This document shows, piece after piece, positions 23,401 through 34,378 of a stretch of 64,000 nucleotides of DNA. This DNA is from Coniella vitis (taxonomy: Eukaryota; Ascomycota; Sordariomycetes; Diaporthales; Schizoparmaceae), in NCBI GenBank assembly GCA_011317545.1, contig WUJK01000004.1:558001-622000 (forward strand), given 5' to 3'. The translations under genes and the position numbers were made by a program. Each line of letters opens with the position of its first letter. The first letter of the stretch is position 1. The notes beneath the pieces were generated by a model. The model was not told where the DNA came from. It worked only from the letters and a program-made list of their open reading frames with translations, and did no database searches.

Positions 23401-24886
23401 TCAGCTCCTCTTCTTGCCTTTCTGTGTCATCCTTCTAAAGGCCTCCACGCCAGCGGCGCCCACAGGCCGGTGATCAGAACCAGCCGCGCTGCTACCGATA
23501 TTGCTAACAGGGGCAACAGTGTACGAGGAGCGACCAGAGATGGGCCGCGCGCGGTTCGGATTCATGCGCACTGGTGCCAATGCCTTTGCGCGTTGCTCGG
23601 CGAGCTTGGCAGAAACAGAAGACATGGCTCCACGGGGCTGGGAGCCCGAAGGACGGTGAGCCAGAACAGAGGCTTGCGAGGAGGTAAGCTGCGAGGAGCG
23701 TGCACCAGGCGTCTTGAGGGAGCTGTAGAGCACATGTTAGCCTCATGAAAGTGAACTGTTCTGAAATCAGTAAGGGACTAACCTGGTGTCAACTACGCGC
23801 GTATCAATCATTCTCTTCTTGTAGTCATCCGTCCTCTTAAGGATGGGTCTGCTCCATTCACCCATCAATCGCTCTGCCATGCGCTTGATTTCGGGCTGTG
23901 CACGCTTCGTCTTGGTGTAGAACAGCACGACCTTGCCAATACCGCTTGACAATAAAGCCTCCTTCTCAATGGGAAGGCGGGTCAGGGCTGTGAAGATCTC
24001 GCGCTGAATATTGTATGCGGGCAAGCTGCCGTCTGTCTGCAAGGGCTCTAAAAAGTACTTGACGGCCTGCAAGAAGTTGGTTTCGGGGTCGAGCACAGCG
24101 TGCTGAATGTTTTGTCGGTTGAGCAATGCCATGACTTCAGGCAAGAGCTTGACCTTTTGGACAGCGGGTTGTTGATTGTTGACGGCTTCGTTGTCCGCTT
24201 CACAAGCGTACTCCATCCGCACCTTGACATCGGCAATCTGTTCGTCGAGCTCCTCTTCCAAATCCTGGGGGTTGAAAGTGTTAGCATACGAGCAATACAA
24301 CCAGACAGTGATGCTGCTGTCTCCTATAACGTACAATGTCGTCTTTCTTGGTACGTCTCTTATTGCTCTTGGCCTTCATCGCCGCGTCCATGGCCCTCTC
24401 AATAGCCCTCGCTCTTCTCTGCTCCGGCGTCAAGTTCTCATCATTCTCAGGCTCTGGCGATGCTTTGGCTGACGATCTGGCCTTAGGCTTCTTTTCGCCG
24501 CTGGCACCTCCCTCGCCACCACGGCGTCGCTTGCCCTCAATGATGGTGCCGTCGGCGGCACTAACTTCGTCGTCTCCGTCAGTTCGGCGCTTCTTTTGGC
24601 GACGGCCCTCCTTGGGCTTCTTGGTGGCCCCAGCATCGGCACGTTTGCGCTTAGTGGCCTTCAAGCTCTTAGCAACATCTTCGTCGATTTCCACGGGTCG
24701 TGTCTCAATGTTGGCCTTGAGAGGGTCGTAGTCTTCGAGATCATCGACATCGACTTCAGAAAGCTGATCCGAGTCGTGGTCAGACATGGCGTCAAGCTCG
24801 TTGTCGTTGTCAGCGGCGCGCGGCTCGGCTGGGGAGCCCTCACGGCTGGCAGGGGCAATCTGCTCGATGTCCTCTCGATCAGACAT
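23401..24886 (-). CDS. iws1: Transcription elongation factor Iws1 (451 aa)
   Basis: Three exons: 24886-24335, 24264-23783 and 23722-23401. Introns of 70 and 60 bp have CTAAC-like branch sites and matching phases. The first about 180 residues are acidic then strongly basic (KRKR, RRQKKRR), as in Iws1/Spn1 N-termini. Exon 2 holds the conserved TFIIS N-terminal-like (TND/LW) helical domain: LLPEVMALLNRQNIQHAVLD, YNIQREIFTALTRLPIEKEA, SGIGKVVLFY, and ERLMGEWSRPIL. The basic Ser/Pro/Arg-rich tail is conserved in fungal orthologs. Iws1 binds Spt6 and RNA polymerase II during elongation and links transcription to chromatin and mRNA export. It is head-to-head with the Brl1/Brr6 gene. No defects are seen. 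Confidence 0.93.
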
Positions 24887-25563
24887 TGTTGCTGTCTGCG
24901 GCGTGTTGAGCGTCTTTCAAATAATGACACGTAGCGTTTCGAATGGCAGTTTCGATGATTATCGGAGGAATAGATGGATGATTTGGATGTGACGGTGATG
25001 TATGGTGGACGAATCGGTGGGCGAGGGGGGTGTTTGGTTGTGGATGCTTGGTGGCCAGTGCAAAGGAAACGCTCAGGTTGAAAGAGAGCCCAGGCATGGT
25101 CCGAGCGTGAGGGTGCTTCCAAGTACCAAAGTACCGGCAGGGATCAGGGATAGTGCACCGCGCCAATGCGGCACGGTTGGCCAGTGACGGCAGGCACATC
25201 TTCTGGTCGCCCAGTGCAGCACATGCCTGGGTCAACTTGTTTTGTTGATCTTCCACATCTTTGTTTGGGGCGACGGCAACAGCTACAGCAACAGCAACAG
25301 CAACAGCAAAAGGCTGAAACGATGAAGGCGACACACTGTTAAAAAGGAGGAGGTGCCAGCAGCTGTGCGACCTCCTGCCTTACTGCCCATGCCTGCAATC
25401 AACTGCCGCAACTTTCCTGAAAGATTCATGTCCTCGCCGCATTTCGCTTGCATACTTCAGCATCGGCCCTCTTCCTCCGTCTTCGCCTGTCGACACTCGG
25501 CTCTTGTCCGCATCATCTCAAGCATCGCCAGACTCCCTTCATTCCCTATTCCGCGCAGCAACC
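24887..25563. promoter_or_regulatory. Bidirectional promoter of iws1 and brl1
   Basis: 677 bp between two divergent start codons of housekeeping genes. It includes a short CAACAG repeat (about 25,276-25,310) and pyrimidine-rich sequence before the brl1 ATG. Open frames on both strands across it are unlikely to be coding. Co-regulation of the pair is an inference from geometry only. Confidence 0.6.
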
Positions 25564-27122
25564 ATGGAGAAACGCGGCAACGTTGGCCATATGGAGTGGG
25601 AGTATGAAGATGGCAAAGGCAAAGTCGACCCAACAAGCCCCTTCGCTCGATTGCGCCCGCAAAACAGCCAAGGTTCGATCTTTACCACAGCGTCGCCATC
25701 ACAACATCACTCGAATACTAACTATCCCTTCTCAGCTAATACTCCCCAAAATCCATTCATAGCAGCCGCCTCCGCCTCAACCCCCGTTTTGCCCTTCAAC
25801 TCCAATGCTGCGCCTAGACAACCAAGTCCCCTCAGACAGTCTGTCGCCACAGCCCCTCCACGATCGCTCTTCAGCCCAAGCCTACAGCGAACAAGCACAG
25901 CGCCTGCTTTCCGCAACACTGCGTTCACAGATCCTGCATTCTTGACGCCCCACAATTCCCACTCGGAAATGGACTTCGACGACACGACCATCATGACGGA
26001 GGCGTCAGAAACAGAAGTCCCCGAAACTCCCCAAGCCGACCGGTCAGAAATCATGGATAGCTCTGGTTTCTATAGCCCCGAAACGCCTGCGCATGTCAGC
26101 GCTTCTCCCAGGAGATCGGGGAAGGGAGCCCTGACGCGGAGTACAACTTTTGAGAATCCTGTCGATCGCGTACGCAAAAGGCCGCGCAACAACCGAGACC
26201 GTGATATTGGTAGCACTCGGAAGCGTCTCCCTGGTGGCTGTGACGAGGACGACAGTGACTATGAAACCTATGCCAGTAGGCAGAGCAAGCACCGCACGGC
26301 GCCAGAGAACATGGGTTGGCTGTACTACATCCTCAGCACCGTTTCGTCCAATCCTGAGGCCCCCATTGTTTTCTCCTGGTACCTCCAAGTGTTCGTCAAT
26401 GCCTTCTTTGGTGGCTTGTTGTTGTGGGTCGCTTGGGGTATCATATCGGCTGTGCGTGGCGAAGTCATTTATTCATCAGAAAAAGCCAAGCTCAACCTGC
26501 TGGCTGAAATCGAACACTGCAGCAAGCAATATGCCGCAAACCGTTGCAGTCCCATTGCCGAACGAATCCCCGCTGTGGAAGGACTGTGCAATGAGTGGGA
26601 TCAATGCATGTCCCAAGACCCTAACAGTGTCGCCGGCGTCAAGGCATCCGTCAGCCATCTTGCTGATATCGTCAACGAGTTCACCACTCGTCTGTCCTGG
26701 AAGTCCATTGTAAGTATCGATCAAGTTTGTATTCTACAAAGAGAGTTGACTAAAACGGTGACTAGTGTGTCATCCTCATGTTTGCTGTGGTCCTCGTATT
26801 TGCGAACAACATGGCCTTCAGCAAGTTTCGCCAAAATGTGCGCCACTTTAACCAGCATCACCCTGGCGAACCGCAACATACGACGCAAAACAGCATGGGA
26901 TTTCCCATGACACCGCACAAGCCCGACCAGGCCTACATATTCGCGCCCATTGGCCAGACACCTAGATCTATCAGACGAGCGCTTTTCCAGGATGATACGG
27001 ATACAGATGCCTCGCCGGCCTCGAGACTCCTTCTCGCACCGCGGACTCCCTCGAGGCGGAATCCATCAAAGGGGGAGAGAAGCAGAAGCCCTTCCAAAAG
27101 GAGTTCATTCAAGGACTGGTGA
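25564..27122 (+). CDS. brl1: Nuclear envelope protein of the Brl1/Brr6 family (500 aa)
   Basis: Two exons: 25564-26709 and 26766-27122. The 56-bp intron runs GTAAGT to ACTAG, phase 0, just before the second membrane span. The long Ser/Thr/Pro-rich N-terminus is nucleoplasmic or cytosolic in the family. A first hydrophobic span lies near VFVNAFFGGLLLWVAWGIIS, followed by a lumenal segment with the four signature cysteines (EHCSKQYAANRCSPIAERIP, then GLCNEWDQC). The second span is CVILMFAVVLVFANNMAF. The C-terminal tail carries a TPRSIRRALFQD element and basic SRSPSKRSS. This is the disulfide-bridge nucleocytoplasmic transport domain family. Yeast members act in nuclear pore complex assembly and lipid homeostasis at the inner nuclear membrane. 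Brl1 and Brr6 cannot be separated by eye; many filamentous fungi have a single member. Confidence 0.9.
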
Positions 27123-30100
27123 AAGTCGTTCGTGGAATATGGCCTCGATAGGGACAGGGGCGATTATTTAACGATAGAGGTGTAATACGACAAAAAATGA
27201 CTCGACACACAAAGTCCCGTTCAATCTCATTCAAGGTTCTGTTTATGATCGCACTGCCCTGATCATCCTCGATGTTTACGCGACATAGAGATATTGCTCC
27301 AGTTGCCAAGCAAAACGGCGTTACGGATGAGCTGTGAGCATCAAAGGTGGCACGTGGACCAAATTCAGTGACAAGTGTCATATTGTCAATTTTGCTGTTA
27401 TCCTGTTGCAGCATGTCTTATGGATCAAACTGACTCTTGTTTGTAAGGGATGGGCCACAGCGGAATTCACTCGCAAGACAGGAGAAGAGGGGGAGGCTGT
27501 GTTGGCGGGGATTTCCGATTCCAAAGCGCAGCACTCGTTTGGGTTGGCCGAAGTTTGCCTGAGCTTCTCAAACTAGGTTTTGCCTACCGGGCCATGGACC
27601 TCAATGCTAAAGTCAGCCATGGCTGCCATGGTATGAGACGGCTAAGCTAGTGCCGGTCGAAGGGATTTTGTCCTTTGGGCAGGTGATTGCGCTATTTTGT
27701 TTGAACCGCCAGGGCGCTGGGCGCAAACGGTTTGTGGGGACGGCAGAAGGAATTGACTATCCGTCAGCTGTGCCGTGCTGATTAAGACATTGTCTTCTTG
27801 GGACGACACCTTGGACACCTGTACCTGTACGCTTTGACAGGGCGCTATGGTCCGGGTCTATGAAGACGGATCAGGGATCGGTTGGCATTAGGCATGGCTG
27901 ACGGGGTTGCTATGCTGTAGAGTATGACAGCGCATCCATGTCCAACAAAGCGGCTGCAGCACTTGAAATCGAAGCAGCATTGAGCAGACGATTTGACTAC
28001 CTTGACTCATGCAAAAAGCGACGTCTGTTATGGCTGGAAGAATGAACTAGAAAACAAAAAGAAAAGAAGAAAGAAAGCCCCAAGCGGTTCATGAGGTAAC
28101 TCTATAACTCCCTAGGTAGGTAGAAAGAATACTATTTAACTCGAGAAAACAATCATCATGGCCAGCCCCCTTGTTGTTCAGCCGAGGCGGGGCTGAGGAG
28201 GGAGCGAAACCCACGGGAACACCTCGGCAGATGTTCTTTTGGGGGGTTGTATCCATATTACATGGCAGGTGTCAAAAGTTAGAATACGATGATCGGTCGG
28301 GGTAGAGTAAGTAGTAAGTACTAGACGAGAATTTCTGTTTCTTTTTTTCTTTGAGAAAAAAAGAAATGCCGCCTGAAACAATAGCGAGTAGACAGCGATA
28401 AACAGTAATGGTAGATAATGAATGACATTGGGATGAGACCACTCATAGTACGTAGACAGAGAGAAAAAAATCCCAAGCCTAGAGAAGATTATACACATAG
28501 TAAAGCAAAGTGAGGAAATTCGCAGCTGCTATTGAACGACCAATAAACACCCTACTGAAACCGAATGGGACGGAGACCTAGCAGAGGCTAGAACCAGATC
28601 GCGGAAAACTAGTGAGTACATGCGTAGACGGTTGATTTATGCCCGGCTTGGCAGGCACAACCTTATCAGAAAATGAGGAAGGAGGGAAGGGAGAATGGAG
28701 AGAAGAAGGCTAATCCGAAAAGAGAACAAGTAAAGGAAGAAAAGGAAAAGGAGAAAGGGTACGGACAAACCAAACAAACCAATCTGCAAGATTTAGCAAG
28801 AAAAAAAAGAAGAAGAAAAAAAGAAGAAAAAGAAACAGGAGGGAAAAAAAAAACCCACCAAAAAAACCAAGCCCCCCAACTACCGAGCGCCCTAACCAAA
28901 ATCATGCGCGAGCAAAAGCCACCTAATGAGCCAGCCCGCTCGCTCTATTCTGGTACTAGTCTTCCCCCCAGCTTTTATCGCCCGGAGCTTTACCCTTTAC
29001 GGCTTTGTACTTCAAATGAAGGATGATACTATCGTTCACTAGCATATGATGAATTGTATGTGTATGTCTGCTCATCTCTATAAAGTTTTTGCAAGTGACT
29101 TGACAAGCAAGGTTGATGAAACTGGGAGGAGGACGCTCTTGTAGGTTGTGCGGACATGGCTGTATGAATAAGGAGTAGCGACTATAAGAAACAGAACATG
29201 AAAGGAAGACAAACGAACACAACGTTACATAGCAGACGTTTAGAAAAACGGGTCGATATGACACGAGAAATGTATTTTTAGTCTTTTTTTATTGATTTTT
29301 TTTCCCCCATACGTATCTGCCTGCGATACCTGCGCAGCGGTACTAACCCTATTTCATTTATCCCGCTTGCCGAGGGGCCGGGGAGGGGTTTTCGTTTTTT
29401 GAGCCTCTCTGTAAGCAGTCAAACATCCGGCTGGTTTCTGTTTGTGCTATTTCATCTCGCGAGTAGATGCATGCCACCACCCGGAAAAGTAGATATATGG
29501 CTGCTGTGGCACGTAGCACAGCATAACATGGGGCAACATCTTGCAAACGAACCCACCCCCCTGGGCACAATGTATACATACTATGTACACCTCTTGCTCC
29601 CGCATTTGTTCCGCATTTCCGCGGCCCATCACCACACTACAGAGACTTTTGTGCACAATCGCATCGTGCACGACGAGCCCCCTGCTTAATAGCATTATCC
29701 ATCGTGATGACAACCTATAATCACACAGTTATGTAACATAGGCACTTACTCTCTCCCCTTTATAATTATGTACCTTTACGTGAATGTCTCAAAGGGAAAG
29801 AAGAACGAAAAATAAAAAAACGGTTTTCAATCCAAAGTACCGGGCAACAGAAGCCGGTCAGTATCATAGTAATGAATGCATCGTGTATGATTTGTGAGCT
29901 GTGAGGACGCGAAATGACAGGAATGATACTTAGTCAAGTACGTAGCACCACAGAGTAGCAACAGCTCCCGAATTGATAAAGTTGAGCAAAGACGAAAAAA
30001 AAATCAGTCAGCCTAGGGTGGGTGTAACGTGATGGAAGTGCGGAAATGGAACGTGATCAATGCCCAATCTGAGCCGAGGCCAACCAGCCAATTCTCAACT

Positions 30101-31213
30101 GGGAACCATGTGCATACCAATGTCCAGAGTCTTAGCATAATCCTCTGCTGCAATCCATTTCCCTTCACAACTGACATAATTATTAGAGTTTCCAAATAAG
30201 GTTATTCTGAGAGAAACACAAAAGGGGCTGCACCATGTGCTATGTGTGCACCATCTGTCACTGCCACTGCTATTCTGGTATTCAAGCTTTTTCGGGGATG
30301 CCTGGTGGCGGCAACCTTCACTCGAACACACCGGACAATTCCACTTTGGAGACCCATTCTCTGGCCAGAGAGTCGAATATGATTCGGGGCTCCGTTATTG
30401 TTATTATTCGTATTATTGTTGAAGACAAAATAAACCCTATCTTACTAGCTTTTGACAGCTTGACACATGCTTATGTGCCCTGCGAGGACCCATATAATTA
30501 AATAAACGACCAACTTTAAATAGTGGCATTGCCTCGAGTGCCATTGGCTTAATCGCGTCATTTAGTGTCGAGTCCATTCATGGCAGTGGTCCAGCGCCAG
30601 GGGTGCAAAGGAGGACTTTAGTCAGGAACCTAGTCGGTTGGTGGGCTGAAAGCTGAAAAAGAGCGAAGAGAGGGCTGTGCTGGCCGTGCTCGAAGAAAAC
30701 GTGCCAGAGTGGCTTGGCCCGTCGGGCTCAGCAAGAGGTCACGGATCGAAAGCCATGCCTACCTAGTGAGCGGATCCATGTCAACACGACCATCTGGGTC
30801 AGCCAGTATCTTATCATAATAGTTTCGTGTAGGTGTGCCGTTTCTCCGTGAGGGACAAGCATCAATGTGCTTGGTGGATGTGTGTGTATAAGATCCAAAG
30901 GCTCCTCCTAGGCTGTGCACTGTCTGGGGTCACGATCCTTCTCTTCTTGCCCCGTAGAGCTCCTTCTTGTGACAATCTTCGTCCAAATCCTCTGGTCTCT
31001 CTTTACCTTCTCGTCGCTCGCTTTTAACAACATAATATTTTTATTTTCCCCACACCGTTTCTCGTCTTTTCGCTCTGTTCTGTCAATAATCAGTTTCCAC
31101 ACCTGCCTTGCACCATACGTACCACAAAAGTCGCTCCTTAGCTCCCCGGCACCCTTCCCCAATTGTCGTACATAATCGAAGCCAACAAGAATAATCCAAG
31201 CAAAAGAGAAAAG
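27123..31213. other. 4.1 kb intergenic region, no supported gene
   Basis: The longest unannotated stretch outside the transposon block. It has a strongly purine-biased plus strand at about 28,670-28,860, numerous homopolymers, and a TACTATGTAC motif at about 29,578. Open frames are short and lack domain-like composition. I see no tRNA or rRNA gene. Confidence 0.5.
28670..28860 (+). repeat. Long polypurine tract
   Basis: About 190 bp in which the plus strand is overwhelmingly A and G (GGAAGG, GAAGAA and AAAAGAAG runs) with few interruptions. Composition alone supports the call; possible triplex or nucleosome-excluding behaviour is inference. Confidence 0.7.
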
Positions 31214-31639
31214 ATGCGTTCCGACATTCTGCTTGTTGCCCTGGTCGCCGTGGTCGCCGCTCGTCCGGTGCCGATCCCAGAAGACGTGCGGGCCAATATC
31301 CCTCGAGAGCTTCAGTACTCGGACCTCGTAGCCATGACTGGCCCGCCAGACATGCACCACTGGTCAAGAAGCAATCACGAGCAAGAAGTACGTTCACCAT
31401 CTGATTCTGAAGGACACCATCGTCAGGCCCATGGACGCAAGGTAGGCTTCTGATCTTTCTCGGGTAGCCTTACCGTTCAATGACGTGCTAACCCCACCGA
31501 CCCATCACCGTAGAATGAGCGCGCCGCCAGTGATGTTCTCGACAATATTGCCAAATTTCTCTCGCATCAGGTCCGGTCTATTCCAGAGGTCTCATCTCGA
31601 GCGGTGCACAATGTTCGCGGATATCTCTCGACGTTTTGA
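31214..31639 (+). CDS. Small secreted protein without cysteines (117 aa)
   Basis: Two exons: 31214-31441 and 31514-31639. The 72-bp intron runs GTAGGC to CCGTAG with a TGCTAAC branch site, phase 0. The N-terminus MRSDILLVALVAVVAARP is a clear signal peptide with a predicted cut after VVAA or nearby. The mature part is about 100 residues, rich in His, Arg, Ser and Glu, ending NVRGYLSTF-stop. It has no Cys, no membrane span and no recognised domain. A pyrimidine-rich leader and an A-rich context (AAAAGATG) support the ATG. Size and secretion fit a candidate effector or extracellular peptide, but there is no family evidence. Without splicing the frame stops shortly after exon 1. Confidence 0.65.
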
Positions 31640-34378
31640 GAGAGCGCTTGATGGGTTTCGAGGTAGACTGGTAGGCAACAACTCCTTCTCCATTTCCATG
31701 ATCGACCTCGTTCGGTATCTCATGTCTCGGTCGCACTCTGGGTACTGACCAGCCTTTTTTCAGAATAGGATACCTGCCAAAAAGAATTTGTGGTTAGCTC
31801 CTGGCTCCGTCAGACAAACAGGAAGAGATTTCCACCTTGACAGGGTCTATAGACTTGAAGAATGAAGTGGCGGTCGCATTCCACACCAAATACATTGACC
31901 AGTTCAAAACATTCAACCCATTCAAGTGGCTCTCGCATAGGGAGCATGGCAGACTGAGACAGGGCCAGATGAGACAGGGCGGGCAGGCAAACGCAGCGGA
32001 TCGGTGTGAAGGTGGCGGTCGCTCGTACCACCCTCGTTTGGTCTATCAGCCATCCCTTCTTTGGTTCGATTGCGTGTGCATGCGTGCGTGCGTACCTGCC
32101 GGCTTGCTTCTGTGCCTGTCGTTCTGTCTACAGGCCTCCTCCACTTCTCCGCCCTAGCCAATGAAACAGAACATTGAGGCCTTGTCAAGGACAACAGACC
32201 AAGAGAGATTGTACTTGGGGAGAAGAAGAGGCGGTCGGGGTGGACAAGCGTATCCTACTTCTTGTTGCCGGGGTTTGTGTCGACGCGCTCTGCTGTCTGG
32301 ATTCTTCTCTTCTTTTTGTTTGCCTTCTCTTTCTCGCTGTCGAGGACAAGTCGAGTGAAAGGAAGATGATTGTTGTCGTGGCTGCCCTGTGGAGCCCTCA
32401 CTGGCAAAGAAAAAGGGTCTAAGACAACGGAATCCTCCCCGTGCGGCTCTCGCGCTTGATGGCCAACCCGCAGGCCCAACCCAGGCGGGGGGCTTGACAT
32501 ACGGAATTCGGGGCCAGGAGTCTGGCGCAACCAGGCCAACAAGCGAGGAGCGGAAATACGCTGCGCGGAGCAAAGGCTCCGTGAAGTTGCTCTGGAGCTG
32601 GGCGGATAGGACGAGGGTGAGCAGAGAGAGCAGGGTCCATAGCAATCAAGCAATGCAATACCCCGTAATCAGATCGATGATTTTGAACTTGCGCATGATA
32701 ATTAGGCGAGGTCAGCCGGGATGCAGGTGCAGCGGGTGGGGCGACGATCAACAAAAAAAAAAGAGGACAGCATGGAGAGAGCTCTGCAACAGCTATCCCA
32801 CATATCATGTACAGTACTATGTACAGCGTAACCGGCGAGCAGGGCCCTTGTGCAACTTGTGAGCACGTCTTTTTGTGTTTCGTGGGCTGCGTTTTAGTGC
32901 TGCTGCATTGGCGAATGGGTGGTGGGCTTTGCGATCCATGCTGGCCCAAGATGGCAATCGATGAAAAATCCCAAGGGCCCAGGGCAGGTTGCGTCAGAAT
33001 GCAGCAAGCTGCTGTGGGGGAGGAGCGAACCGGCGACCTGGGCCTGGGCTCTGGCCTGCTTGGGTCCCGCCAACTATGGCAATTGCCCACTGCGGCTCCA
33101 ACAACCTTGCTGGAGCTCTACTGGAGCTACCCCTGCGGCAGTGGCTGCATTGGCCTCATTGGCCGGGCAGTCCAGGCGCAAAGTACTTAGCGGAACACCC
33201 CACGGGCTGCTGGTTACCGTATTCCCGCGGGGATGCCAATTTTCTACTATGACATAGTACATGGCGAAGACGACAGCAAGATCGAACTCGCGAGTATTTC
33301 GACCGCTTCGATTACATACGATGTGGCAGCGGAGTAGTGGCTGGGGCAATCGGCCGGCCCTGAAGCGATAACAGCCTTGAAGCGATAACAACCTTGGAAG
33401 TATTTGGGTGCCAAGGCTGTTGGTGGCAGGCGATGCGGTCAACTACCTAGTACTTACTACGTACAGCTGTTGAATTAACCTTGGAAGGCACTGATTAGCG
33501 TGCGCCGAGCACTGGGGAATTAGCAAGTTCCTTTGTGCTACAAAGTATTTGTGCGCTATATAGTAGGAACTCAAACTTTCCCAGTACCTAGGTATGTGCG
33601 TTGTAGCAGCTCGCTACTGTGTACTGTCCCCAGCGCCCGGTTTGCGAAGGGAAGGGACGTTGCAGATCTCGGTGCCCCGCCCTGCTCTGCATTTCATACA
33701 TAGCATGTACCTTGGCATGTACATAGCACTGCGATGCCTGCAAGGGTTTGAGCTTCTGCCCCCCAGTAGGTCTCACACGCGCCGCAGCTCGCACCACAGC
33801 AGGCTGACAGGCCAGTGTTTGCTCAGTGGCGTGCCTGCCAGCCTGCCAGCCCTGCCCAGGCAATCTAGCACTGGCATTGTGCATGCTGGCTTCCAAGTCT
33901 TGCCCAGGCCAGCAACCAGCGTTAGAGACGCAGGCAGCGGCATCATCATTACATACTTTTGCGATCAAGGCAAGCGGTACTATGCTATGCTGCTAGCCCA
34001 ACATTTTCTCTGTTTTGCTTTGCTCTCTGTCAATCCTGCTTCCGCCCTGTTTGCTTCCCTTCTTTTTCTTTGGGGTCGCTCTCTGTCGCAGTCTGCCCTT
34101 GTCCAGACAAGCCAAGCTCCCCATCCACGCAGGCAGCTAGCCAGGCGCCGCCGCAGCAGCAACACAGCAGTAAAAGTCACAAATCCGTCTCCACCGCCCA
34201 ATCCCGACTCTCGCGCGTATCGCATTTCCATCCTCCACCACCCAGCGGCAGCACCCTCCAGATGGACTTTGCGCCGTCCAGCCAGCCTCATGCCCTTGGT
34301 ATCTCAACTCCGCCCGCTCTCCTCCTGCCGCTCGCCAGTGGACGTGACATCACGTCGGGCGCACAGTGAGAGTCCAAC
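31640..34378. other. Intergenic region upstream of the Zn2Cys6 gene
   Basis: About 2.7 kb. Several long frames on both strands are GC-rich readings of low-complexity sequence and do not look like proteins. It contains GTACATAGT-type motifs at 32,815, 33,251 and 33,718. The last 350 bp are likely 5' UTR. Confidence 0.5.

Noticed and set aside
32154..33090. Two long minus-strand frames (163 and 223 codons)
   Set aside because: Proline/arginine-rich low-complexity readings with no domain, no good start context and no splice support.
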